NCBI GenBank assembly: GCA_025175895.1
Contig: CM045989.1
Location: forward strand, 132,693,272-132,757,271
Direction: 5' to 3'
Length of the DNA: 64,000 nt
Source: Wurfbainia villosa
Lineage: Eukaryota; Streptophyta; Magnoliopsida; Zingiberales; Zingiberaceae
Numbering within the stretch: position 1 is the stretch's first letter; the number at the start of each line of letters is the position of its first letter. Both the position numbers and the translations under genes were made by a program. A model generated the notes under the pieces. The model did no database searches. It was not told where the DNA came from and was given only the letters and a program-made list of their open reading frames with translations. Below are positions 47,590 through 59,533 of this stretch, in pieces.

Positions 47590-48760
47590 TTTCGAAAGGC
47601 AATATGAGCTTCTTTGTGTATATCGAGCTAGAAACTCTTCAAATCAATTACTATCATCTCCTGCTAACTCAACATTTGAAGTTGGCACCTTCAAGTGTTC
47701 CACGATTGGTGTATTTAAATCATGGTCATCTTCAATTATTATATTATGCATAATAATACATGATATTATTATATCATGCAAAATATTTTTCTGCTAAAAA
47801 TGTGAAGGTCCTATAATAATTGCAAAGCGTGATTGGAGCACGCCAAATGTTCGCTCAACATCCTTTCTACACGCTTCTTGCTTCATTGCAAATAATTTAT
47901 TCTTTCGACTTCGTGGGTCATGAATCGTTTGAACAAGTATTGACTATTTTGAGTATATACCATCAGCTAAATAATAACCCATATTGTACTCTTTTCCTTC
48001 AATGAATAACAAGCATGAATAGTAATACCTTCGACAAAATTAGAAAAAAGATGAGAAAATTCAAGTACATTAATATCACTGTTCGATCCATCCAACCCAA
48101 AATTTACACGCCAGATCTATAGATCATAATCAACTTCCAGAATAATTGTTGGCTTTCCACTACGACCAGAATATTATCCTGCCCATGCTGTTGATAATTT
48201 TTTCACCTCAAGTGCATACAATCTAGGCTATCTAACATACCTGAAAAAACCTCGTTGCTCACCAATCTAGAGTAGCCTAGCAACATCTTGAGTGTTTAGA
48301 GATCGTAGGTACTACCCTCCAAAGACTTCAACAACAACACTACAAAATTATTTCACACTTTCAATGGTAGTCGATTTTCCTATTTTAATGTACTCATCAG
48401 TGGCATATGTGGGTACACCATACGTCAATATCCGAAATGCAGCTATTATTTTTTGCAAGCCCGACAAACCAAGTCTTCCAAACTCATCTCTTCTTTGTAT
48501 AAAATAGTTGTCATGATTACTAACAACATCACAGATACACATAAATAAATTCCGTCCCATTCGGAATCTTCTTCGAAATATTGTATCATTATACAATGCA
48601 TTTTCGATGAAATAATCATTGAATAGATTACGATCAACAGCTTCACGATTACGATTGATTACGTTGTAACCAGGAATTGAGCCTCGATACATGCTTTGGT
48701 TGTTTTCTTCGTTGAGATAATTGAAGATAATTTGATTGTTGGTAAAAATCACTTGAGCGA
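47590..48760 (-). pseudogene. PIF/Harbinger transposase (HARBI1/ALP1-like) relic
   Basis: The best frame (48752-48348) has RGSIPGYNVINRNREAVDRN, FRRRFRMGRNLF, then RRDEFGRLGLSGLQKIIAAF and TDEYIKIGKSTT: the N-terminal half of plant Harbinger transposases. Further on, minus-strand translation near 47960-47820 gives HDPRSRKNKLFAMKQEACRK and DVERTFGVLQSRFA, the characteristic end of the DDE domain. Frameshifts and stops separate the two. The related ALP1 protein is domesticated in plants, but the breaks here argue for a dead transposon. Terminal inverted repeats were not identified. Confidence 0.88.
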
Positions 48761-48939
48761 TCAGTTATTGCCATGCACCAAACATTTCCGCATAGTTATC
48801 ATCATCAGAGCTTAAAGATGATAAATTTGATGAATCTTCATTGTTGTTATCTATTTTTTGAGATACTTGAATGAATGAGATACATGCTTCTTATGGGGTA
48901 TGTATTTATATTGTGTTATATCTATATATATTTTTTTAT

Positions 48940-49771
48940 TTTGTACATATGACGTGACCTAACAATGAATACATTTAGACAAAATTATACAGATGACATG
49001 ACACAATAATGACAACATCGAGACATGTTGGGTAGGTGACGTAACCTAACAATGAATACATTTTTTTATGTACATATGACATGACCTAACAATGAATGCA
49101 TTTGAACAAATTGCACAGATAACGTGACACAATAAGACAATATTAGGATAAATTGGGTAAGTGACGTGACCTGACACTGAATACATTTTTTTGTATGCAG
49201 ATGACATGACCTAACAATAAACACATTTGGATAACATTGCACAGATGACGTGACACAATAATGACAACATCGGGGCAAGTTGGGCAAGCGACATGACCTG
49301 ACACTGAACACACTTTTTTTTGTGTGCATATGACATGACCTAGTAATGAACACATTTGGATAAAATTACATAGATGACGTGACACAACAATGACAACATC
49401 AGGGCAAGTTGGGCAGGTGACGTGACCTGACACTGAACACATTTTTTGTGTGCTGATGACGTGATATAAAAATGAACACATTTAGATAAAATTGCACAAA
49501 TGATGTGACATAACAATGACAACATCAGGACAAGTTGGGTAGGTGACGTGACCTGCCACTGAACACATATTTTTTTGTGAGCAAATGACGTGATATAATA
49601 ATGAACACATTTAGATAAAATTGCATAGATAACGTGACATAACAATAATAACATTGGGGCAAATTGGGTAGGTGACGTGACCTGACACTAAACCTACTTT
49701 TTTTTGTGTGCAAATGATGTGATATAACAATGGACACATTTGGATAAAATTGCATAGATGACGTGACACAA
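48940..49771. repeat. Tandem array, about 126-bp unit, six to seven copies
   Basis: The unit contains GTGACGTGACCTGACACTGAACAC, a T-run, a second TGACATGACCTAACAATGAACA half, ATTGCACAGATGACGTGACACA and ACAACATCGGGGCAAGTTGGG. Starts recur at about 49029, 49152, 49280, 49409, 49535 and 49664. Because the two halves resemble each other, the unit is itself a diverged dimer. All long minus-strand frames here are repeat translations with ICTQKK…SVSGHV motifs. It ends at an LTR insertion. Confidence 0.92.
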
Positions 49772-49775
49772 CAAT

Positions 49776-50565
49776 TGTTGGGACCGATTTGTGCACACTA
49801 GAGGGGGATGAAAAGTATTTTTCACTTTCTTCGATTGTGTTCGTATGCTCGTCTACAAATGGTTAGTAATACACAGTGGAAACACAAACATACACAATAT
49901 AAATACAAATAAAAGAATCACAACTATAAAATGAGATTTTACATGGTTCGAAACCTATGGTTGCTACTCCACAATTGGGCTTTAGTGTCTGCTCCACTAA
50001 ATCTTTTTCTCCTTCTTGGCAACACACCGGAGGTGGAGAAACCTCTTATAAGTGCTTACAACAATAAGAAAACAACCAAAAATGAAATACAAAAGCAAAT
50101 GAAGAAATACAAGTGAAAACACTTTACAAATGAGAACTTTTGATCGCTTTGATTTTTGGTTGCTTTGAATGGCTTTGAAGACCTGGAATTGCAACAACAC
50201 TTTCCTTCAAATCCCTCAAGAACTAGCTACCTTCAATCTTCCCATCGAGCTCCTTTTATAACTCCGCTCGAGCTAATTTTCCGCTTTCCAATCGACTGCT
50301 CTTACCTAGCAATCGATTGCTCTTATCTAGCAGTCGACTGAACACTATATCATTGTCTCACAATGGCTTAGTCCATGTCAAATTAAGTTAAGCAGTCAAC
50401 TGCCATGACCTAGCAGTCAACTGCTATAGGCCAGCAGTCGACTACCCAACATTCTGTTCCTTAGTCACTTAATTCCAGTCGATTGTTAAACCCTAATAGT
50501 CGACTGCTAGTGGTCAGTCGACTATCAAACCCTAGCAGTCGACTGCTAGAGCCATAGAAGCAGTC
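49776..50565 (-). repeat. LTR of the CAGTCGACTG family, interrupted
   Basis: Starts TGTTGGGACCGATTTGTG after ACAAT, matching the left edge of the solo LTR at 10403. Minus-strand TATA (GTTATAAAAGG, 50254-50261) has a dense block of CAGTCGACTG variants just upstream (50287-50560). It is cut at 50565 by the next copia element; the rest should lie beyond the window. Confidence 0.85.
50287..50560. repeat. Cluster of CAGTCGACTG palindromes
   Basis: About a dozen exact or one-off copies in 270 bases, often preceded by ACCCTAG. They lie immediately upstream of the minus-strand TATA box of the LTR. Confidence 0.85.
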
Positions 50566-52485
50566 TGTTGGGATGTATACTGAAAGCCTAGCCTTTTGTA
50601 TGGATATCTTTATTTTGAAATAAGAATCACATGATCATTGTTTGCACTTTATATTTATTATATGTGCATATTGTCTAATACTCTACATTGTAGATAACGT
50701 GGTGCTTGGTGAGGCACAGAAGATCATGTTATCAGTTCCTTGTAGAATATAAGTATAGGCTCACAACCAAGATGGTCTTGGACAAACCATTGACATGATT
50801 GTAGTGTAATTTGGTATTGGTTTATCTTGACCATAGAATTACACTAGTACATTTTGTGTGTATTGAGCAGGACCGACATAGAGGTGATTCAATCTATTGC
50901 TGACTATATGATTGAATCAAACCTCGGGTATTATGTTGCACATGCTCTGAATCCCGGTATAATAACGGGCACATGTACTTAGTATTTATTTCTTTGATTT
51001 ACCAATGGGTGAGATTTATAGATTAAATCAATAGGCCCGGTAAGTTGAGAAATGATATTATTTACATGGTGTGACGTTGATTATAGAAGGAAACCATGTC
51101 CTATATATTAGGTTGATGATGTCCCCTTGAGGAGCTCATAAGGTTTATCATGTAAACCCCGCGGGTTGACTTAGTCAACATGATAATAAGGTTGAGTGGT
51201 ACTACTCAAGGAGTTAGATGTTAATTAATTGATGGTCAGTAAATCAATTAATTGACGGACATTCGATATCTTAAACACGGAGAGATAGTTGTGCAAATAA
51301 TATATAAAGCCCATATAAATGGGGGTTGGTGAGGTAGATCAATGATGATCCTCTAGTGGAATGGAACATCATTGATGGATCAAGTTTGTGTGGTTCCGAT
51401 CCATCGGGTGGCCAAGATCCAACTCCTCCTCATGGTCCCTATCGTAGCCTTATTAAAACCTCAAGGAGCCTAGATCCAATGATGGAACACAAAACCCTAG
51501 ATCCGACGGTTGGGATGAAACCCTAGATCCGACGGTTGGGATGAAACCCTAGATCCGACGGTTGGGATGAAACCCTAGATCCGACGGTTAGAGACTAAGT
51601 CTCTAGATCCGACGGTGGAGATTGAAAGGAGGCCTAAGCCTAACTCTATAAAAGGAGGGCTAAGGGCTTGGGCGTGTAATATAGATATATATCAAGAAGG
51701 AGATTAGGGTTTTTGGCTTGGGCGGCTAGGGTTTGGAAAAGGTTTGGGCGGCAATCCTTGGAAGGATTAAGGTTTGTTTCCTTCTCTTCCTAATTGGTAG
51801 CCGACACCCATCTTCTTCCTCCTTGCTTTGGCCGGCGCCCATACCCATTATTCCTTCTCCCTCTCTCCTTGGTGGCCGGCGGCAACCTTTCTTCAAGGTT
51901 GGCCAACGCTCAATTATCTACTCCTTGGCCGGCGGCTATATCAAGCTCCTTGGCTTGGTGGTCGGTTCTAGATAGGAGAAGGAGTTTTTGTTTGGTTCTT
52001 CTCTTTGTTCGGAGCGAGCAAGGAAGGGAAGAACGTGATCTAGGAGGCTTCAACTCGTGGAGGATCTTCGCCCACACGATGTCCACGAGGAGGATGGGAC
52101 ATACGGTAGAAGACCAAGAGGTATAAAAGTTTTACAAACTTTATTCTTGATCCTCTTATGATAAGATATGCTAGCTTATGTTCTTTATGTTAGTATGTGT
52201 TGATTATACTAGTTTGCATTTGTTTGTATTTGTATAATCATGGACCCCGATAAGAAACACAAAAACCGGCGATCCGTTCGTCGTCTCTTCCACGGCTAAC
52301 CGACTAGAAGAGTTGATTGCTTGAACAACAAGTTTGTTCAAGTGATCGCTCGAGTCATTGGCACGATGACGAAACGGTTGTGCTTCGGAAACTCATCTCG
52401 TCTGCATTAGTTTTAGTTGATAAAATTTTAATCCGGGGACATGGAAGGCAATAAGACTCCGACGCAACAAAGGGCACTCCCTTCA
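50566..52485 (+). repeat. 5' LTR of the Angela-like element
   Basis: Starts TGTTGGGA; I place its end at ACTCCCTTCA, two bases before PBS TGGTATCAGAGCCAAGG (52488). The alternative end GCAACA (52469) would leave an unusually long gap. It contains a 26-bp tandem repeat (51492-51590) followed by TATA CTATAAAAGGAGG (about 51646). Confidence 0.82.
51492..51590. repeat. 26-bp tandem repeat in LTR, four copies
   Basis: Unit AAACCCTAGATCCGACGGTT plus GGGATG, nearly identical in four copies, with a fifth, partial unit at 51602. It is about 60 bases upstream of the TATA box. Confidence 0.93.
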
Positions 52486-52500
52486 AATGGTATCAGAGCC

Positions 52501-53546
52501 AAGGTTTCCGATTTTGTGTGTTTCGGATTCGGTTACTTTCATGCACATATCATATATTGAGTATGCCGGATAATAGTAGGATGTGCGTAGGCTAACTTTT
52601 TGGTTGCAGGCATAAGATCCGACTATTATGGCTATATGTGTGTATGTGATTGTTTTTGTGTGATTGTATGTATATCATTTGAATCCTCGGGGTTGACGAG
52701 GCTAGATTAGTATTTAAATTTTGTAATTAAATACTGCATTGTTTAGCCGATCATTCTAGTTTACTTTCGATCTAGATAGTTTGTACACTCCTTCGTGGAG
52801 TATAGGATCGATGGATGTAAATTAAAATGATATATCTCGTCTCGGATCTCTTTTGTGGCTTGCGCACGGAAAAGGTGGAGCGGACGAGGTGGAGACACGG
52901 CAGGACGCATATTGGAGAACAAAGCCATAATAGTTGGAAAAATTCTGTTTTTTTCATATTTATTGCTGATTTGTTTTATATGCATGTTGTGTGTGCTTGA
53001 AAATTCCTCATTTTCAATTTACTAAGTGGGAGAGGGATATTTTAATTAATTCCCGCGGCCTCCATTACAATTTGACGTGTGATGCAACAAACTTGCGTGT
53101 CGGCTCTGAGTGCCTTCCTCCCCATCGGTTGGGTTTGTTTGCGGATCACTAGGTCAAATATGGTTATAGGAAATTATTTAGGAGCGTGTGTACTTTCCCA
53201 TCGGTAAGACACATAATCCGAGATAATTGCCTTAGTACCGAGTAATGGTAAACACTTAGATGCAAATAAAGGTATCCTCCCCATCGGAGTCACTGCTTTT
53301 ATTTGTAGGGCCTAAGAGGAACCAACTATTAATTTTATTTGTCAAAAAGTAAAGTTGACAAGATAATAAAATTAATGGGTAAAACCTCCTCTTACAAATA
53401 TAGAATTCGTATACGTCCACACTATCGTGGCATGCGATATTCTCGGTGTTTTGAGGTGTTGGTTGATTTCGGAATTTTATTGTTTTGAGGAATCAATAAT
53501 ATTTGAAATCTAATATTTTGATCATTGTGATTCTTAGGATTTTCAA
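52501..53546 (+). other. Untranslated leader of the Angela-like element
   Basis: About 1 kb between PBS and gag with no credible frame. Three CTCCCCATCGG/TTTCCCATCGG words (near 53118, 53187, 53279) are the only visible repetition. Long leaders are normal in this lineage and usually hold the packaging signal. Confidence 0.6.
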
Positions 53547-54059
53547 ATGGTTTTCAACCCACTTGCTGTGATACTGAAAGAAAATAAACTTACTGGAATA
53601 AAATACATTGATTGGAAAAGAAATTTGGATATTGTCTTAACTGTCGAGGAGTACAAGTATGTGCTCTTCGATGAGTGTCCTCCTAAGCCTGCGGATTATT
53701 CTGGGGAAAAGGAACTTTTCGGATACCAGAATCGGGCTGCTAGGCAGGAAGCCATGGTTGCTCAGAAGGTTTCTACTTCTAAGCCGAAAGGCAAGAAGAA
53801 GAAGAAACAAGGTGGAGCAAAGGTGGCGGGTGGACCTCAGGGAGGAGTGAAGAAGCCGAAAGGCAAGTGCTTCACTTGTAAGAAGACTGGACATGGGAAG
53901 AAAGACTGCCCCAACCTAAAGCAGAACAAAGGTATATCTTCTGGCTTAGTCGTTGAAACATGTTTAGTGGTGTTATCTACTGCACTGTGTGTAGATACGG
54001 AGCCCGATCATGTCTGTAATTCTTTTCGTAGGGTTCCAGGAAACCCGACGACTAGCTGA
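53547..54059 (+). pseudogene. Internally deleted gag of the Angela-like element
   Basis: Keeps the start (MVFNPLAVILKENKLTGIKY) and the end (basic KGKKKKKQGG, zinc knuckle CFTCKKTGHGKKDC) but lacks most of the capsid between: the sequence passes from YSGEKELFGYQNRAARQEAM almost directly to the basic tail. The following protease site reads CVDTEPDHVCN where a DTGA-type site is expected, so the active-site Gly is lost; the frame then shifts. Confidence 0.85.
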
Positions 54060-56416
54060 AGGAGAAATTACCGTCTACATGGGCAATGCTACAAAGGTGG
54101 CGGCTATTGCAGTGGGAGACGTTCATTTATCGTTTGATAGAAATAAAGTTTTGGTTTTGAGAAATTGTCTTTATGTACCTACATTTAGAAAGAATTTGAT
54201 TTCGATTTCTAAATTGTTTATGGATGGATATTATGTTTCTTTTAATGACAGAGTTGTTATAAAAAGAAATAGAGAGATTATCTGTTCAGGTACATTGGTT
54301 GGCAATTTGTATACTCTTGAACCAAAAGCTCCCACGATGCATATAGAAGTTAATAACTCATCTTCTAATTCCAATAAGAGAAAAGAACTTTCGAAGATGA
54401 ACCAAACATATCTTTGGCATCTAAGGCTTGATCATATTAACCTGAGTAGAATTCAAAGGTTGATAGCTGATGGACCTTTGGGTTCATTAGTGGTGGAGGA
54501 TTTCCCAACTTGCAAATCTTGCTTGGAAGGTAAAATGACCAAGAGGCCTTTCAAGGCCAAGGGGCATAGAGCCAAAGATGTGTTAGAATTGGTTCATTCT
54601 GATTTGTGCGGTCCTATGTCTATCCAGGCTAGAGGTGGTTTTGAATATTTCGTCTCTTTTATAGACGATTATTCAAGATATGGATATATTTACTTGATGC
54701 GCCGCAAGTCTGAATGCTTTGACAGGTTCAAAGAATTCAAGGCTGATGTGGAGAACCGTCAAGGTAAAAGTATCAAGACCCTACGATCTGATCGTGGTGG
54801 TGAGTACCTCTTGGGAGAGTTTAGGAATTACTTATCATAGGCTGGGATTCAATCCCAATTGTCTGCACCTGGCACACCCCAGCAGAATGGTGTAGCGGAG
54901 CGAAGGAATATGACTCTTATGGAGATGGTTAGATCGATGATGAGTTATTCTGAGTTGCCAGATTCGTTCTGGGGGTATGCGCTGGATACGACAATGTATA
55001 TTCTGAACTTGGTTCCATCTAAATCAGTGCCTTCTACCCCCATAGAATTGTGGACTGGGCGAAAGCCTAGTCTGAGACATATTCGGATATGGGGGAGTCC
55101 AGCACATGTGCTGAAGGCTGATGCTGGTAAGTTGGAACCTCGTACAGAAGTGTGCATGTTCGTAGGCTACCCTAGAGGAACGAAAGGTGGTTTGTTTTAT
55201 AATCCTAGAGATCAGAGGGTGATCGTTAGCACGAACGCCCGATTTCTAGAGGAAGACTATGTGATGAACCACAAGCCCAAGAGTAGGATTGTTCTGGAGG
55301 AATTAAGAGGGGAAGTCGCTACTTCAGTACCACCGGTACAAGAGGATATACCACAAGTCACTGCACCGCGTGTCACAGAGGATACGCAGGTGATACCTCG
55401 TCGTAGTGGGAGGATTGTGAGACAACCTGATAGATTCATGTTCTTGGGAGAGTCTTCGGACTTGGTTCCTGGCGAACATGAACTTGATCCCTAGACATAT
55501 GACGAGGCACTCCAAGATGAAGATGCGGTATCTTGGCAAAGAGCGATGAATTCTGAGATAGAATCTATGGATTCTAATTAAGTCTGGGAGCTAGTAGAGC
55601 CACCCGATGGTGTAAAAGCCATTGGATGCAAGTGGATCTACAAAAGAAAGAGAGGAGTAGATGGGAAGGTTGAGACCTTCAAAGCTAGACTTGTTGCGAA
55701 AGGGTATACTCAGAAAGAGGGTATCGATTATGAGGAGACTTTTTCGCCGGTAGCTATGCTTAAGTCTATCCGGATTCTCTTATCTATAGCTACTTATATG
55801 GATTATGAGATTTGGCAGATGAATGTCAAGACAGCTTTCCTTAACGGAAGTCTTGAGGAGAACATCTATATGCAGCAGCCAGAGGGATTCATTGCTAAAG
55901 GCAAAGAGCATCTAGTATGTAAGCTTAATTGGTCCATTTATGGATTGAAGCAAGCTTCGAGATCTTGGAACATTCGTTTTGATGAGGTAATCCAGTCATA
56001 TGGATTTATTCAAAGTCCGGATGAGCCATGTGTATACAAAAGATGTGACAGAAATGTAGTGGTATTTCTTGTACTATATGTAGATGACATTTTGTTAGTT
56101 GGCAACAATATCAAAGTGTTATCAGACGTAAGGGTATGATTGTCCAAACAGTTTGACATGAAGGACTTGGGAGAAGTGGGACACATCCTTGGGATCAAGG
56201 TGATAAGGGATCGCAAGAAAAGGATGTTGTGCTTATCTCAAGCTTCATACATTGACACTATCCTTGCTCGTTTTAGCATGCAGAACTCCAAGAAAGGATT
56301 TCTACCTTTTAGGCATGGAGTACCTTTATCTAAAGAGATGTGTCCCAAAACATCAAAGGAGATAGAGGAGATGAAGGCGGTTTCTTATGCTTCGACAGTA
56401 GGAAGCCTCATGTATG
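54010..56416 (+). pseudogene. pol of the Angela-like element: integrase and RT with four stops
   Basis: One reading frame throughout, with in-frame stops at 54838 (TAG), 55492 (TAG), about 55578 (TAA) and 56137 (TGA). Integrase: YLWHLRLDHI, CKSCLEGKMTKRPF (zinc site), HSDLCGPM, SDRGGEYL and GTPQQNGVAERRN (DDE present). RT: KWIYKRKRGVDGK, ARLVAKGYTQ, SIYGLKQASRSWN and YVDDILLVGNN. Translation leaves the element at SYASTVGSLMYV, where the inserted LTR begins; the next residues (LGILERLEG) come from that LTR. Confidence 0.92.
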
Positions 56417-57868
56417 TGTTAGGAATATTGGAACGGCTAGAGGGGGGGGGTGAATAGCGTTTTGCCCGTTCGTGGATGGAATTCGATCTCGTTCGTGTCT
56501 ACAATTTCGTTAGCGCAGCGGAATACAGATAATGATAACAATAACGAAATAGACAACAAGCTAACATAATGATATAACGTGGTTCGGAACCGCACGGTTC
56601 TTACTCCACAGATCGAGCTCTAAAGAGCCCTAGTGATGCACACGTACTCACTAATGATAAACACTCCTTCTCGACACAAGTCGGAGGTGGAGAAACCCCG
56701 TACAAATGTTTATAACAATAAACAAAAGGAATACAAGCAATATACAATGTAAATACGAAATACAAGTAAAGAAAAGACTTTACAACACTTGTTTTGATTG
56801 CTTGAATGCTTGGTTGCTTGCTTGCACTTGGAGACTTGATTTGCACCAACAAATCGCCCCAATAGCCCTCAAGAACCGATAGTTTTTCCTCCATCACGAG
56901 CTCCATATATAGCTTCAACCTGTGCTGGAAAAAGTCGATCAGTCGACTGATCGGGACCATCAGTCGACTGATGCCACTGTTGTCGTGAGACAACGGCTAG
57001 ATCCACGCTGGATAAGTCCAACAGAACCTTCATCAGTCGACTGATGGAGTCCTCACTCGACCAGTCGAGTCTCGACTCCATTCTGTGGTCGATTTCTCGA
57101 GCACCACCGATCGATCACACGATCGATCGACTACTGAGCCATCGACCGATTGCCCACCTCGGCCGATCAGCTAGGCCATAACCCGCAGTCAAACCCTAGT
57201 TGACTCGGTCCAGTCGACTGCCACATGACACCAGTCGACTGGCACACCTCAAACATGAGGTTTTAACCCAAGTATGGTTCCCCCATACTTGCTAGACCAC
57301 CCTTAGCCTAGACCTAAGCCTTCTAGCCACCTCCATCAGCCTCATGCCTCTCAAATCCCTCCAAGTCATCCATGACTTGTTCATCCATCGCGCTAGCCTT
57401 CAGATGCTTCCATCGGCTATGTCATGCTAACGGTGTCTACACCGCCAAGGCACATTGGACTTACGCCACCAAGACTCCGCTTGGACTTTACGCCGCCAAT
57501 TATTGGACTTATGCTGCCAAGACTACCGCTTGGACTTTACGCTGCCAATATCAATCTTCTTGGACTTCTAATGCCAACCCATGTTGGACTTTACATGCCA
57601 AGACCATGCTTGGACTTTCTATGCCAAGACCATGCTTGGACTTTCCCAAATGCCAAGACCATGCTTGGACTTTCCCTTGCCAACCCATGTTGGACTTTTA
57701 CATTTCCAAGACCATGCTTGGACTTTCCATGCCAAGAACTCAAGACTTGGACTTACCATGACAATTATATTGTCATATGTTTTTGTCGAAACATCAAAAC
57801 ACATCAAAACATCACTCGAGCCAAATTCGAGTCCTGGTCAATCGTGACCTGGGCCGATTGCACCAACA
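56417..57868 (-). repeat. 3' LTR of the non-autonomous element
   Basis: 1452 bp. Minus strand TGTTGGTGCAATCGGCCC … CCTAACA. From upstream to downstream on the minus strand it has a CTTGGAC/CCAAG minisatellite (57440-57750), CAGTCGACTG palindromes (56935-57240), a TATATATGG box (56903-56911) and the GTATTCCGCTGCGCTAAC block near its end. Confidence 0.93.
57440..57750. repeat. CTTGGACTTT…GCCAAGACCATG minisatellite
   Basis: About a dozen units of 24-33 bp. The large open frames here (with CQDHAWTF, LGLSMPRPCL motifs in different registers) are repeat translations, not proteins. Confidence 0.92.
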
Positions 57869-57882
57869 ATCTCCCCCTTTTT
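57869..57882 (-). other. Polypurine tract
   Basis: Minus strand AAAAAGGGGGAGAT directly abutting the 3' LTR, identical to the tract of the gag-only element at 30358. Confidence 0.88.
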
Positions 57883-59533
57883 GATGTTTGACAAAAACCA
57901 AACAAATTATTGAGTTAGAACACTAACTCAAATCCCTTACCAATTATCCCAAATTGGTAAATACTCTCAAAATGTTCTCCCCCAAACATTCTCCCCCTTT
58001 TTGACTAACATCAAAAAGGTTTTCTCTCCAAGAGGGTCAATGTCTCATGTCCCAATGAGATCTTACAATCTCCCCCTTGGTCCAAAGATACTTAGGATGC
58101 CTACCATCTTCCTAGTGATAAGTCCAATATCACTCAAGAGAGGCAATCCTATACACTCTCCCAATTTCCAAATTGGGTCTCTCAAAAGTCCCATCAATTT
58201 CCCAATTGATGTCATATTCTCCCAATAACTTCTCCTCTTCAAGGAGAAAAACACCTCCATCATCCCAAGATGGATACCTCCCCCTAAAGGCTTGCTCCCC
58301 CTTGACCATTGTACTAACAATGTCCTTGGGAAGTCCCTAAGCCAATAGGAACTCTAAACCATCAAAATTAAGGTTAGAAATTCAACATTGAACTTTCCAA
58401 CACCTTAAAATTGATACAAACCCTAAATACTTCTCCTAATCCATATCCAATGGATTTTCACCCTTTATAATGCTTCCCAAAGCATATCCTAGGGTTAGGA
58501 GTGATTAGGGACCATAACTGCAGCTGAAATCAGGTTAAACAACCATAGTTTTCTCGAAATCAGACAATCAATCGAGTGGTTCAGCTACAATGATCGACAT
58601 TGACTTCATCAGATCGCCACCTGTAGTAAATGATCGATAAATCAAAATTCGATTTTCAATTATCAGAAATAAGTTTTGGAAAAATATAAGTAATTCTACG
58701 TATATCGAAAAATAACGAAATTTGATATGTATATTACTTATAGTCATTACAATGGGTGAAAAATATTTAAAAATTATTTTACCTATAAAATAGTGAGTTT
58801 GATACAAAACTCAAAACCATTGAAATTTTCAATGTTTTGGCCCTATTTTGTATCAACTTCATCAATGGTGATTGCTATCAAAAGATAGACTTCACCAAGG
58901 TTTTTCAAAATGATTTTAAAATGTTTTCAAAACCTTATTTTGGATCATATTCCTTGGGCTTTATGTACATGACTTGTACACATGCTCTCCCAATGATCCA
59001 CAACTAAAATTAGATGAGTTTTAGTTCATCTAGATGCAAATACTATGCACCTTGAACTTAACTCATATCCTAGCATCTCACATGTATCTAGGGTGTATAA
59101 ATACACATACATGTCAATTGGATGTGAGATGTGGGTTTTGGTTCATTTAATCTAGGGTTTCATGCATTTTTCTAAGGCAACCCTACTTGATTCCCTTATA
59201 AATGAGACTCCAAGTCATGCCATTGTCCTTAAATCAATTTCAATCAAATTATCTTAAATGCATGAGTGATTATGACATTAGAAATGATATAAATAAGAAG
59301 AACACATGACATCTAAAATAACATGACATGGTATATGATAGGATGCAATTTTGTGTCATGATATATCAACTTTCATAAGCAATACAATTATACAAGTACT
59401 CATCCAAACACACAAGATTTTTATAAACAAAAATTTCATTTAACTTAAAAGTTTTAGTCTTTTACATCCAAAATCGAGATTGGCTATGCTCAATCTCACT
59501 ACAGAAACTGACAACAAAAGAAAATCTAATATC
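57883..59533. other. Non-coding interior of the non-autonomous element, 3' side
   Basis: No protein-like frame. Two further purine-rich runs on the minus strand (near 57988-58001 and 58064-58078, both AAGGGGGAGA-like) resemble extra PPT copies. The last 500 bases are AT-rich. Confidence 0.55.

Larger units (their letters stand above)
50566..56416 (+). mobile_element. Angela/BARE-like Ty1/copia element, interrupted and dead
   Basis: 5' LTR of 1.92 kb, PBS, leader, shortened gag and a pol frame with several stops. RT and following motifs (YVDDILLVGNN, SMQNSKKGFLPFRHG and CPKTSKE) are typical of the Angela/BARE group, as is the long LTR. It inserted into the LTR at 49776; the expected duplication is CAGTC (50561-50565). 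At 56417 it is cut by another element, so RNase H and the 3' LTR are outside the window. Confidence 0.88.

Noticed and set aside
49066..49796. Series of long overlapping minus-strand open frames with repeated Cys/His-rich blocks (ICTQKK…GHV), looking like a repeat protein
   Set aside because: They are translations of a 126-bp tandem array in all registers; no start context, and composition follows the DNA repeat.
52461..52487. Alternative LTR end at GCAACA (52469)
   Set aside because: Leaves 18 bases before the PBS while all other elements here have two; the ACTCCCTTCA end also mirrors the TGTTGGGA start.
57372..57891. Large open frames of 129-155 codons with repeating CQDHAWTF/LGLSMPRP motifs
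   Set aside because: Translation of the CTTGGAC/CCAAG minisatellite inside an LTR.
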